Assembly: GCF_900109525.1 (NCBI RefSeq)
Contig: NZ_FOAN01000014.1
Location: 37,134 to 101,133, forward strand
Reading direction: 5' to 3'
Length of the DNA stretch: 64,000 nucleotides
Source of the DNA: Allobosea lupini
GTDB lineage: Bacteria; Pseudomonadota; Alphaproteobacteria; Rhizobiales; Beijerinckiaceae
The notes beneath the pieces were generated by a model. That model had not been told where the DNA came from, made no database searches, and worked only from the letters and a program-made list of their open reading frames with translations. The number at the start of each line of letters is the position of its first letter. Position 1 is the first letter of the stretch. Below are positions 34,840 to 43,051 of this stretch, piece by piece. The position numbers and the translations under genes are program-made.

Positions 34840-35055
34840 TTGGCAGAGAACTCGAAATCCCGCGTGACCGCAGATGCTGCGTTCCTGAGAACGCAAACCC
34901 AGTCGTTGTCGCGCAATCGCGTGCTGTCCGAAACGGACACCATCAATCAGGCGCGCGACGCCAACACGGCGCGCTTGAGGGCATTGCGGCTGCAGAAGGA
35001 GGCCGTCGACCGAGCCGCTGCAGCGTCGGCGCCCAAGCGCAAACGGCCCGTCTGA
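34840..35055 (+). CDS. Small basic helical hypothetical protein
   Basis: 71 residues from TTG 34840, preceded by CGGAGAAG at about 5 bases. The sequence is charged and helical (FLRTQTQSLSRNRVLSETDT, DANTARLRALRLQKEAVDRA) and ends APKRKRPV. Similar unnamed proteins are known in rhizobia; function unknown. Confidence 0.55.
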   Translation: MAENSKSRVTADAAFLRTQTQSLSRNRVLSETDTINQARDANTARLRALRLQKEAVDRAAAASAPKRKRPV

Positions 35056-35161
35056 CGCGCTTGATGACGGTCTCCGGGGACCGACCACTAGACCACGCTC
35101 CGGATTGGTTAAAGCCCGCCCCTTGAGTTCCTAGGATCGGGGGCCAACGAACGGAGATCGC

Positions 35162-35422
35162 TTGGACATCGACGTGACACGTAAGCCGGACGGAACGGCC
35201 TGGCTGCTGACCGACCTGCTGGGTCGAGCGATGGGATATGTCGAGGACAGGGCGGAGGGCGAATTCATGATCTACCCTGCCGGCCAGGCGATCGAAACGA
35301 TGCAGGCCATGCGGCGAGGCCCATTCGGGTCGCTCGATGCCGCGCTGGCCGAGATCGAGCGCTTTACCCGGGGAACCTGCCGGCGCGTTGTCGACGATGA
35401 GCGGCCCGATTCCGATGACTGA
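35162..35422 (+). CDS. Small acidic hypothetical protein
   Basis: 86 residues from TTG 35162, preceded by ACGGAGATCG. The sequence WLLTDLLGRAMGYVEDRAEG and PAGQAIETMQAMRRGPFGSL suggests a small alpha/beta domain; the tail is acidic (RRVVDDERPDSDD). No family was recognised. Confidence 0.55.
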   Translation: MDIDVTRKPDGTAWLLTDLLGRAMGYVEDRAEGEFMIYPAGQAIETMQAMRRGPFGSLDAALAEIERFTRGTCRRVVDDERPDSDD

Positions 35423-35453
35423 GCAAGGCCGTCCAGCGGCGCGCAGACGCTGG

Positions 35454-35753
35454 CTAGGCCGAAACGGGCTTGGATCGCTTCGCAAGTCTTTTGATCGGGG
35501 TGTCGTCCGGCAGCTCGATCAGCTTCGCCTTGCGCGACGCCCTGGCCTGGTCGGAGATCGGCAGTTCCGACAGCGCCTCATCGATATGCCGGCCGGCCAG
35601 CGAACGCGCAGCCCGCTGCTGCCGCTTTCTGACGACATTGCGCGGAGCATCCGCCGGGAGCGACAGCTCCATGTCGTGGTCTCCGGCCGGCGGCCTCCCT
35701 TGCTCGGGGGCCGAATCGGGACGGATCGATGGAACCTTGCGGAGATTGGTCAT
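35454..35753 (-). CDS. Small hypothetical protein
   Basis: 99 residues, minus strand among plus-strand genes. The sequence is charged, with MELSLPADAPRNVVRKRQQR and LSELPISDQARASRKAKLIE, then a basic end. No clear ribosome-binding site is seen upstream. A GGAAC-N18-GTT pattern on the minus strand (35787 to 35762) could be an EcfG-type promoter giving an almost leaderless transcript; this is weak. Confidence 0.45.
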   Translation of the reverse strand: MTNLRKVPSIRPDSAPEQGRPPAGDHDMELSLPADAPRNVVRKRQQRAARSLAGRHIDEALSELPISDQARASRKAKLIELPDDTPIKRLAKRSKPVSA

Positions 35754-35848
35754 GAAGAGCGAACTGTCGCCGCGGGGTTATTGTTCCGGTTTGCAGCGAG
35801 ATTGCTGGGCAATCAGGCCGTTGTCTCCCGGCCGCGCGCGGTGAGGCG

Positions 35849-37456
35849 ATGACGCCCACGCCATGGTGGCAGAGCGGCGTGATCTACCAGATCTATCCGC
35901 GCTCGTTCCAGGACAGCAACGGCGATGGGATCGGCGACGTCCCGGGTATCACGCGGCGGCTGAACTATATTGCCGAACTCGGCGTCGATGCGATCTGGAT
36001 TTCGCCGATCTACCCCTCGCCGATGGCCGATTTCGGCTACGATGTCTCCGATTACTGCGACGTCGATCCTCGCTTCGGCACGCTCGCCGATTTCGACGAC
36101 CTGCTGGCGCAGGCCCATGCGCGCGGGCTTAAGCTCCTGCTGGATTTCGTGCCAAACCATACCTCCGACCGGCATCCCTGGTTCGCCGAAAGCCGCTCCT
36201 CGCGCAGCAATCCGAAACGGGACTGGTATCTCTGGCGCGATCCTGCCCCCGGGGGCGGGCCGCCCAACAACTGGATCAGCGATTTCGGCGGCCCTGCCTG
36301 GGAATGGGACGAGGCCAGCGGCCAGTACTACTATCATGCCTTCCTGAAGCAGCAGCCGGACCTCAACTGGCGCAACCCGGCCGTACAGGCAGCGATGCAC
36401 GACGTGCTGCGCTTCTGGCTCGACCGCGGCGTCGACGGCTTCCGCATCGACGTGCTTTGGCACCTGATCAAGGCGGCCGACTTCCCCGACAATCCGCCGA
36501 ACCCGGCCTACGCACCAGCGCTCGGCGAGATGGATCGCCTGCTCCAGCTGCATTCGACCGACCAGCCCGAGGTCCACGACATCGCAGCCGGCATGCGTGC
36601 CCTCGCGGATGACGATCAGGCCGCGGGACAGGGCGAGCGCCTGTTGATCGGGGAGATCTATCTGCCGGTCGAGCGGCTGATGCACTATTATGGCGAGGGT
36701 CGGCCTGGCGTGCATCTGCCCGGCAATTTCCAGCTGATCGAGGCGCCTTGGCAGGCGCGGGCGCTGGCGGCGCTCATCATCGCCTACGAGGCGGCGCTGC
36801 CGCCTGGCGCGTGGCCCAACTGGGTCCTTGGCAATCATGACCGACCGCGCGTCGCGACCAGATTGGGAGGAGGCCAGGCTCGGGTCGCAGCGATGCTGCT
36901 ATTGACCCTGCGTGGCACGCCCACCCTCTATTATGGCGATGAGGTCGGGCTGAGAGATGTGCCTATCCCACCCGACCAGGTCCAGGATCCACGCGAGCTA
37001 CGCCAGCCCGGCAAGGGCCTCGGGCGCGATCCGGTCCGCACGCCGATGCCGTGGGACGCCAGTGCGCATGCCGGCTTCAGCACCGCTGCGCCCTGGCTGC
37101 CGCTCAACGCCGATTGGCCCGCCCGGAACGTGGAGCGTCAATCGGCCGAGCCGGGCTCGCTGCTGGCGCTGCATCGCCAATTGCTCGCGGTCCGACGCTA
37201 CCATCCTGCACTGGCTATCGGTGATGTCGCGCTGCTGGATGCCGAGGGCGATATACTCGCCTATGAGCGCCGGCATGGTGCGGAGCGGCTGATCGTGGCG
37301 CTCAATCTCGCGGCGAAGCTGCAGCGCCTGGCCTTGCCGACCTGGGCGCATGGTTGCCGCCCCCTCCTGTCGACGCTCGCCGATGCAGCGCCGGTGCAGG
37401 ACGGAGCTCTGCTCCTGCGGCCGAACGAGGGCGTGATCCTGACGCTCGCCGACTGA
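35849..37456 (+). CDS. GH13 alpha-glucosidase family enzyme
   Basis: 535 residues of the alpha-amylase superfamily, oligo-1,6-glucosidase-like subgroup. The N-terminus WWQSGVIYQIYPRSFQDSNG is diagnostic. Catalytic regions: GFRIDVLWH (nucleophile Asp, about residue 197), LIGEIYLP (acid/base Glu) and LGNHDRPR (third Asp), plus DFVPNHTSDRHPWF. Likely substrates are short alpha-glucosides such as isomaltose or trehalose derivatives. It is followed 20 bases later by a GT4 gene, forming a pair within the cluster. Confidence 0.86.
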   Translation: MTPTPWWQSGVIYQIYPRSFQDSNGDGIGDVPGITRRLNYIAELGVDAIWISPIYPSPMADFGYDVSDYCDVDPRFGTLADFDDLLAQAHARGLKLLLDFVPNHTSDRHPWFAESRSSRSNPKRDWYLWRDPAPGGGPPNNWISDFGGPAWEWDEASGQYYYHAFLKQQPDLNWRNPAVQAAMHDVLRFWLDRGVDGFRIDVLWHLIKAADFPDNPPNPAYAPALGEMDRLLQLHSTDQPEVHDIAAGMRALADDDQAAGQGERLLIGEIYLPVERLMHYYGEGRPGVHLPGNFQLIEAPWQARALAALIIAYEAALPPGAWPNWVLGNHDRPRVATRLGGGQARVAAMLLLTLRGTPTLYYGDEVGLRDVPIPPDQVQDPRELRQPGKGLGRDPVRTPMPWDASAHAGFSTAAPWLPLNADWPARNVERQSAEPGSLLALHRQLLAVRRYHPALAIGDVALLDAEGDILAYERRHGAERLIVALNLAAKLQRLALPTWAHGCRPLLSTLADAAPVQDGALLLRPNEGVILTLAD

Positions 37457-37476
37457 GCAGAGAGAAGGGGAAACCG

Positions 37477-38484
37477 ATGCGTATCGCGATGCTGGCGCCG
37501 ATCTCCTGGCGCACGCCGCCGCGCCACTACGGCCCCTGGGAGCTGGTGACAAGCCTGTTGACCGAGGCCCTGTTGGCGCGCGGCGTCGACGTCACCCTGT
37601 TCGCCACCCGGGACAGTCATACGGCGGGCACCTTGGCCGGCATCTGCCCGGCGCCGTACTCCGAAGACCCGACGATCGACGCCAAGGTCTGGGAGCTGCT
37701 GCACGTCGCCCATGTCTTCGAACGCGCCGGCGAGTTCGATATCATCCACAACCAGGCCGATTTTGTGCCGCTCGCCTTCTCGCGCCTGGCCAACACGCCG
37801 GTGGTGACGACGATCCACGGCTTCTCCTCGGAGCGCATCCTGCCGGCCTTCAAGGCCTATGAGGACCGGGCCCATTATGTCGCGATCAGCGCCGCGGACC
37901 GGCACCCCGATCTGCGTTATGCCGCGACGATCCATCACGGCATCAGGATCGAGGATTTTCCGTTCGATCCGGTAGGGAGCGAGGACCTGCTCTTCTTCGG
38001 CCGCATCCACCCCGACAAGGGAGCGGCCGAGGCGATCGCCGCCGCGCGCACAGCCGGCCGGCGGCTGGTCATGGCCGGCATCATCCAGGATCGCGGCTAC
38101 CACGACGCGCAGGTCGCGCCCGCGCTCGAAAGCGAGAGCGTGGTCTATCTCGGACCAGTGGGCGGCAGCGCCCGCACGCAAACGCTCGGCTCCGCCAAGG
38201 CGTTGCTGCACCTGATCAACTTCGAGGAGCCGTTCGGATTGTCGGTCATCGAGGCGCTTGCCTGCGGCACGCCCGTCATCGCCTCCCGCCGCGGCTCGAT
38301 GCCGGAATTGATCGAGCACGGCGTGACCGGGTTCCTGGTCGATAGCATTGAGGAGGCCGTGGCTGCGATCGCACGCCTCTCCGAGATCGACCGCGCTGCC
38401 TGCCGGGCAGCCGTCGCGGCGCGCTTCACCGTCGAGCGAATGGCCGATCGCTATCTCCAGCTATATCGGTCCATCCTCGGATAA
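37477..38484 (+). CDS. GT4-family glycosyltransferase
   Basis: 335 residues, GT-B fold. The N-terminus is RIAMLAPISWRTPPRHYGPW; the donor site has FFGRIHPDKGAAEAI and the complete EX7E motif in FEEPFGLSVIEALACGTPVI, unlike the larger GT in this cluster. ATG 37477 follows AGAGAAGGGGA. Similar enzymes in rhizobia are annotated only as group 1 glycosyltransferases. It probably acts with the GH13 and GH130 enzymes on an intracellular oligosaccharide. Confidence 0.82.
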   Translation: MRIAMLAPISWRTPPRHYGPWELVTSLLTEALLARGVDVTLFATRDSHTAGTLAGICPAPYSEDPTIDAKVWELLHVAHVFERAGEFDIIHNQADFVPLAFSRLANTPVVTTIHGFSSERILPAFKAYEDRAHYVAISAADRHPDLRYAATIHHGIRIEDFPFDPVGSEDLLFFGRIHPDKGAAEAIAAARTAGRRLVMAGIIQDRGYHDAQVAPALESESVVYLGPVGGSARTQTLGSAKALLHLINFEEPFGLSVIEALACGTPVIASRRGSMPELIEHGVTGFLVDSIEEAVAAIARLSEIDRAACRAAVAARFTVERMADRYLQLYRSILG

Positions 38485-38801
38485 ACCACATGCGCTCCCG
38501 CCGGGCGGAGGCGCGCGGCTCCCAAGGGATCGCCACGGAGAAATAACGTGCGCTTTCCTCAGCCCTGGCCTAGGCTGCAACTCTGCTTCGACAGGACTCG
38601 CCTGGGTTCGCCCCCAGGTAGCCGCGGCAGCTGCTAGCCGGCCGCACTGCACCGAGCCCTTGCTCGCCCCTCCTGAGTGACATCCGCGCCCGCTGTTTCG
38701 CATGCGCATTTCAATGGGCGGCTGCCTGCGAGGCGCCCAGCTTCGGCCGGCACGACCCGAGAGATCGCGCCCCGCGATCTCCGAACGAGGACGAGAACGG
38801 C
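38485..38801. other. Intergenic region without clear genes
   Basis: No open frame with a ribosome-binding site is seen. The region is GC-rich and has several short inverted repeats. The upstream part may end the carbohydrate operon. Confidence 0.35.
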
Positions 38802-38933
38802 ATGTCTAAAGGCGAACGACGCGGAAACCGAGAGGCCAAGAAGCCGAAGCAGGACAAGCCTAAACTTGCAGCTCCCGCCCCCAACAGTCTTTCCGCTGTG
38901 GTCGTGAAGGCCGCAGCGCCAAAGAGGAAGTAG
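38802..38933 (+). CDS. Tiny basic protein (43 residues)
   Basis: Starts MSKGERRGNREAKKPKQDKP and ends VKAAAPKRK. The Lys-rich N-terminus with REAKKPK recurs in many short rhizobial proteins, all of unknown function. ACGAGGACGAGAACGG precedes the ATG. It could be a nucleic-acid-binding or stress-related peptide, but nothing here shows it. Confidence 0.6.
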   Translation: MSKGERRGNREAKKPKQDKPKLAAPAPNSLSAVVVKAAAPKRK

Positions 38934-39005
38934 CGTCCAGTGCTCTCGGGCAGCGGTCTGATGGACCGAGTTCATGCTGCGAGTGTCAGCGAACCGACAG
39001 GGACA

Positions 39006-39188
39006 ATGATGATCCGTTTCAGCACGATCGAGCCGAAGCCGGCCGCAAACACCAATAAGCCGACGAACATCCCGACAGCCGCGCCGGCCGAACCCGCGCC
39101 GGCTGCCGGCAAGGTCACGCCGCGGCAAACCGACGTCCCCGGGAAGCCCGGGGGCCAGTCGCCGGGGGAGAAACGCGAGCACGATTAA
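39006..39188 (+). CDS. Small Pro/Ala-rich hypothetical protein
   Basis: 60 residues from ATG 39006 (a second ATG at 39009). IRFSTIEPKPAANTNKPTNI is followed by an Ala/Pro-rich, likely disordered sequence ending SPGEKREHD. It overlaps the convergent DUF1488 gene by 4 bases. Weakly supported. Confidence 0.45.
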   Translation: MMIRFSTIEPKPAANTNKPTNIPTAAPAEPAPAAGKVTPRQTDVPGKPGGQSPGEKREHD

Positions 39189-39448
39189 AAGTCGGCAGCA
39201 GTCAATCGATGGTAGCTCTGGCGCTTGCGGGAATAGGCTGCCCCAGCAGCCTTCTGGATGGTCGCGAGATGGCCATCATACGCCCGCAGCATCGACGCTT
39301 CGCCCGGCCCGGCTGACGAGTCGATGCTGCGCAACGCTCCGAGCTCGACCTCGAATGCAATCTCCAGGGCCGAATCGGAGCCCCAGAAGCACACACAGTC
39401 CCGTGCGGCGTCATATCGCCGGATCGGATTGGGAAAGTGGAGGCTCAT
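39185..39448 (-). CDS. DUF1488 family protein
   Basis: 87 residues. SLHFPNPIRRYDAARDCVCF, then WGSDSALEIAFEVELGALRS and a Tyr-rich end, match the DUF1488 family, common in rhizobia and of unknown function. GGAGGATGATCCG precedes the ATG. Convergent with the gene at 39006. Confidence 0.8.
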   Translation of the reverse strand: MSLHFPNPIRRYDAARDCVCFWGSDSALEIAFEVELGALRSIDSSAGPGEASMLRAYDGHLATIQKAAGAAYSRKRQSYHRLTAADF

Positions 39449-39583
39449 CGGATCATCCTCCAGGGTTGACCAGGTTCAGGCGCGCCGCCGGTGCGCTGGG
39501 ATCGTTGTCACGCGACGCCGAGAGGCTGCGTCGCGCGACAAGGTGCAGGCCGGTCGCAATCCCGCGCGACGAATGGAGCCGGC

Positions 39584-39937
39584 TCAGGTTTTCGGAACGC
39601 CCAGGGCTGCCGCGCAGGCCTTGGCCACGTCCGAATCTGGCGAAGGACTCCCGGGCATTGTCGCCCATCCACCTTTCGCGATGAAATCCCCCTGCTGCCA
39701 GGAACTGATCTTCTTGAGTTCTACGAGTTGCTCGGTCGCGTTGGCCTGCTGCTGGAACTTCGCCACGCAGATCGGCGAGAGCGCAGCCACAAGAGCGGTG
39801 CTCGAACGTGCCCTGGCTTCTCGCTCCGCCGTGCTGTGCGTCACCCACCCGCCCCAGGTGAAACCGATGATCGCAAGGGCAATAGCCCCGCCGACGGCGC
39901 CCCAGGCGGCCGGCTTCAGTTCTGCTGGAATTTTCAT
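39584..39937 (-). CDS. Single-span membrane protein of unknown function
   Basis: 117 residues. The N-terminal helix WGAVGGAIALAIIGFTWGGW is followed by an extracytoplasmic helical region with conserved-looking cysteines (SPICVAKFQQQ, VAKACAAALG) and the motif ISSWQQGDFIAKGGWATMPG. Similar unnamed proteins occur in rhizobia, often among stress genes. Confidence 0.65.
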   Translation of the reverse strand: MKIPAELKPAAWGAVGGAIALAIIGFTWGGWVTHSTAEREARARSSTALVAALSPICVAKFQQQANATEQLVELKKISSWQQGDFIAKGGWATMPGSPSPDSDVAKACAAALGVPKT

Positions 39938-40184
39938 GATGTCGGACTTTCCGAACCGGAAGAAAATCTCCCGTAGAAAAGCATATCACGGTTTGAGAGT
40001 GACTGATCATCATTTGATTCGATTCAATTATTTCTTCAACGACATATTTAGATGAAGCATCGGAATATTCGACGAGCCCCATTTTCTTCGATGATCGCGA
40101 CGTGTCGATCCGGCATACGGGTCTCTGCGGCGTGCATCTGGCAATGGCCTGGCGCTGATGCGGCTATAGCGATCTGCCTGGCGT

Positions 40185-40209
40185 GGAACAGAGCTGCCCT
40201 TCACAAGTT
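40185..40209 (+). promoter_or_regulatory. Candidate EcfG (general stress response) promoter
   Basis: GGAAC (40185-40189), 17 bases, then GTT (40207-40209), close to the alphaproteobacterial EcfG consensus. It lies about 70 bases upstream of the gene at 40280. The rest of the 342-base gap 39938-40279 has no visible gene; its left third is AT-rich. Confidence 0.45.
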
Positions 40210-40279
40210 GGGCTGAGATCGAGCGGCCATCGGGCCATCCACAATGCGCCGCAGGCGGCGCCCTGAAAGTACTATCCAC

Positions 40280-41185
40280 ATGACAGATTATACCGCCCGT
40301 GGCGTCGCCGACGGCACTGCTGCACGCGCGTCCTCCGCTGTGTCCTGGAGCGCTGTACTGGGAGGTGCCGTCGTCAGCGCGTCGATCTCCCTTATGCTCC
40401 TCGCCGCCGGCGCCGGGCTTGGCTTCACCTCCGTTTCGCCCTGGTCGAGCGCTGGCGTCACCGCCACGACGTTCGGCATCGCTGCCCTGGCCTGGCTGGC
40501 AATTGTTCACCTTCTGGCGGCCGGTGCCGGCGGCTATCTCGCCGGCCGGCTGCGCACCAAGCGCGTCGGTCTCCACACTGACGAGGTCGCGTTCCGCGAC
40601 ACGGCGCACGGCTTCATGACTTGGGCCGTCAGCGCGATTGTCACCGCACTGCTGCTGGCCTCGACCGCGTCTGCGATCATTGGCGGCACAGCACGGCTTG
40701 GCGCCAGCGCAGCGTCAGGGGTCGCATCGTCCGTCTCCGGCATGGCGGGCCAGGCGGCCGGTCGCGTCGATCTGACAAATCTGGACCCCTCCGCGTACTT
40801 GACGGATTCCCTGTTTCGTACCGACCGTCCGGCTCCGTCGTCGACCGACGCTGCCCCGGCCCGCGCCGAGGTCGGCCGGATCGTCGCGATGAGCATCCGC
40901 AATGGCGACATGGCGCCTGCCGACAAGACCTATGTCGCGAGCGTGATCGCGGCTCAGACCGGCATCAGCCAGCCTGATGCCGAAAAGCGCATCAACGACG
41001 CCATAGCCAAGACGAAGGAAGTCGCCGCCAAGGCCGAGCAGACGGCTCGCGAGACGGCCGACATTGCCCGAAAAGGCGCTGCTTCCTTCGCCCTGGCAAC
41101 CTTCATCGCGATGCTGATCGGAGCGCTGGCTTCAAGCTATGGCGCAACTGTCGGAGGCCGTGCCCGCGACAAGGTCGAGGCCTGA
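40280..41185 (+). CDS. Membrane protein of unknown function with helical periplasmic or cytoplasmic loop
   Basis: 301 residues. Three hydrophobic segments lie in the N-terminal half (LGGAVVSASISLMLLAAGAG, FGIAALAWLAIVHLLAAGAG, MTWAVSAIVTALLLASTAS) and one near the C-terminus (FALATFIAMLIGALASSYGA). The loop between has KTYVASVIAAQTGISQPDAE and a long Ala/Lys-rich helix. Related unnamed proteins in rhizobia occur beside stress proteins. It precedes the DUF892 gene by 38 bases and probably shares its transcript. Confidence 0.7.
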   Translation: MTDYTARGVADGTAARASSAVSWSAVLGGAVVSASISLMLLAAGAGLGFTSVSPWSSAGVTATTFGIAALAWLAIVHLLAAGAGGYLAGRLRTKRVGLHTDEVAFRDTAHGFMTWAVSAIVTALLLASTASAIIGGTARLGASAASGVASSVSGMAGQAAGRVDLTNLDPSAYLTDSLFRTDRPAPSSTDAAPARAEVGRIVAMSIRNGDMAPADKTYVASVIAAQTGISQPDAEKRINDAIAKTKEVAAKAEQTARETADIARKGAASFALATFIAMLIGALASSYGATVGGRARDKVEA

Positions 41186-41223
41186 TCCCCAAGCCTGCAC
41201 CCTTAAAACCTGGAGAGACAAAC

Positions 41224-41730
41224 ATGGCCACGACTGCACCCAAAGCCCTCGACGACATGTTCCATGACATGCTCAAGGACGTTTATTACGCCGAGAAGCA
41301 GATCCTGAAGGCGCTGCCCAAGATGGCGAAGGCAGCCAAGTCCCCGGACCTGAAAAAGGCCTTCGAGACCCATCGCACCGAGACCGAGAACCATGTCGAG
41401 CGCCTGAGCGACGTGTTCGAAGCGATCGGCAAGGCGCCCCGTGGCAAGACCTGCGACGCGATCCTCGGCATCCTCGAGGAAGGCAAGGCCGTGATGGAGG
41501 ACTACGCCGACAGCCCGGCCCTGGATGCCGGTCTCGTCGCCTCCGCACAGGCGGTCGAGCACTACGAGATGACCCGCTACGGCACGCTCAAATCCTGGGC
41601 CAAGCAGCTTGGCCACAAGGAGGCGGTTGCATTGCTGGATGCGACCCTCGCCGAGGAGACCAAGACGGACAAGCTGCTGACGCAGCTCGGCGAGCCGGCC
41701 AACTCGGCGGCCGTCGCCAAAGCGGCCTGA
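41224..41730 (+). CDS. yciE: Ferritin-like DUF892 (YciE) protein
   Basis: 168 residues, four-helix bundle type. LDDMFHDMLKDVYYAEKQIL and the repeated Glu/His pattern (THRTETENHVERL, AVEHYEMTRYG, AEETKTDKLL) supply the carboxylate-histidine metal site of the family. YciE-type proteins are general-stress-induced and may bind iron. GGAGAGA precedes the ATG and a strong terminator follows. Confidence 0.88.
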   Translation: MATTAPKALDDMFHDMLKDVYYAEKQILKALPKMAKAAKSPDLKKAFETHRTETENHVERLSDVFEAIGKAPRGKTCDAILGILEEGKAVMEDYADSPALDAGLVASAQAVEHYEMTRYGTLKSWAKQLGHKEAVALLDATLAEETKTDKLLTQLGEPANSAAVAKAA

Positions 41731-41750
41731 TCCGCAGAGGTATCAGGAAG

Positions 41751-41780
41751 GGCTCGCCGAGCAGTGTTCGGCGAGCCTTT
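41751..41780 (+). terminator. Rho-independent terminator after yciE
   Basis: A perfect 10-bp stem ggctcgccga (41751-41760) with tcggcgagcc (41768-41777), loop gcagtgt, followed by ttt. It ends the transcript starting upstream of 40280. Confidence 0.85.
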
Positions 41781-41875
41781 CCTTGGCGTTGTCACATTGT
41801 CTGCAGGCGCCCTTGCTATCGACGTCGTTCCGTTATGGATTCGAGCCACATGGCGCGACTGGGAAAGGGCCTGAA

Positions 41876-42538
41876 TTGCACCAGCCGACGCAGGGGCGCT
41901 TCCACTTCGATCGTGCCGAGCTTTGGGCCGATGGTCTGATCCATGGGCTTGGAATCGTGCTGGGGGTCGGCGCGGTCGCGTACCTGATCGTGCGCGTCGT
42001 CGCAGCAGCTCCTATCCCTGATGTGATTCCCGTTGCGATCTACAGCTGCGCGCTGATCGCCGTTCTCATCATCTCCGCCATCTACAACATGCTGCCGGTT
42101 TCGCCGGTGAAGTGGCTGATGCGGCGTTTCGACCATTCGGCCATCTACCTCCTGATCGCGGGAACCTATACGCCTTTCCTGGCGCGAATGGGCGAGAGTG
42201 CGGCGGCGCATGTCCTCCTGGCCGTCGTCTGGATCGCATCGGCTGTCTGCGTCGTGCTCAAGGTCGCCTTACCCGGCCGATATGATCGGCTGTCGATTGC
42301 GCTCTATCTCCTCATGGGCTGGAGCGGCATCTTCGCCTGGGAGAGCATCGTGCAGCTTCCGAGCCTCGCCTTATGGCTGATCGTGACGGGCGGTCTTCTT
42401 TACACGTTGGGCGTGGTCTTTCACGTCTGGCAGACGCTTCCCTTCCAGAACGCCATCTGGCACGCTTTCGTGCTCGTCGCCTCCGGCTGTTTCTACGGGG
42501 CCGTGTTTCAGGCCTATGCGATCGCTCCATCGAGCTGA
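41876..42538 (+). CDS. Hemolysin III (PAQR/YqfA) family membrane protein
   Basis: About 220 residues with seven membrane segments. The family pattern is clear: RAELWADGLIHGLGIVLGVG, ISAIYNMLPVSPVKWLMRRF with FDHSAIYLLIAGTYTPF, and C-terminal HVWQTLPFQNAIWHAFVLVA supplying the His residues of the PAQR metal site. TTG 41876 after GGGAAAGG gives the usual family length; TTG 41783 would add 31 residues. Despite the name, haemolysis is not shown; a role in membrane lipid homeostasis is more likely. Confidence 0.85.
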   Translation: MHQPTQGRFHFDRAELWADGLIHGLGIVLGVGAVAYLIVRVVAAAPIPDVIPVAIYSCALIAVLIISAIYNMLPVSPVKWLMRRFDHSAIYLLIAGTYTPFLARMGESAAAHVLLAVVWIASAVCVVLKVALPGRYDRLSIALYLLMGWSGIFAWESIVQLPSLALWLIVTGGLLYTLGVVFHVWQTLPFQNAIWHAFVLVASGCFYGAVFQAYAIAPSS

Positions 42539-42673
42539 CGGCGCTTAGGGCCTTTCACGGAGCGGCATGCGTGTGTCACGATCGCCGCGAAAGCTCCGAT
42601 TTTTGATTTGATCTCAATGTGATGTGCTACTGTTAGTCTCAGCTCCTCCGGCTGACGAAAGCAGGAGACGGAA

Positions 42674-42955
42674 ATGGCGCATCACTATGACGTCGGCGAC
42701 CAGGTCAGCCTGGCTTTCGGCTTTCACGACCAGAATGCCGTCGGGCTCTATACGGTCACGCGCCGCTTGCCCTCTCTTGTCGACGGCGAGCCTCAGTATC
42801 GCGTGAGGGGTCTCGATGATCGGGAACGCGTGATCGGTGAAGCGCAGATCAATGGTTCAGCCCGACAACGCAATGCGGATCGGCCTGCCCGGTCACGCCA
42901 CCCAAACAAGCCACTAACCGAGATGTTCGGTCCTTCGGGCACCGAAAAGAAATAG
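42674..42955 (+). CDS. Small hypothetical protein, paralogue of 34546-34785
   Basis: 93 residues. The first 60 (YDVGDQVSLAFGFHDQNAVG to IGEAQING) align with the protein at 34546, and a basic, disordered tail follows (RPARSRHPNKPLTEMFGPSG). AGGAGACGG precedes the ATG. Two members in one island suggest a duplicated stress or regulatory function, not yet known. Confidence 0.7.
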   Translation: MAHHYDVGDQVSLAFGFHDQNAVGLYTVTRRLPSLVDGEPQYRVRGLDDRERVIGEAQINGSARQRNADRPARSRHPNKPLTEMFGPSGTEKK

Positions 42956-43051
42956 ACACGCAAATTTCTTGAAGGCCGTGCTCCCATTCCGGGCGATGCA
43001 GAAGCTTCTCTTTCAGCGAGCTGTTTCTGACTCCATCTGAAACCTCGGAAA

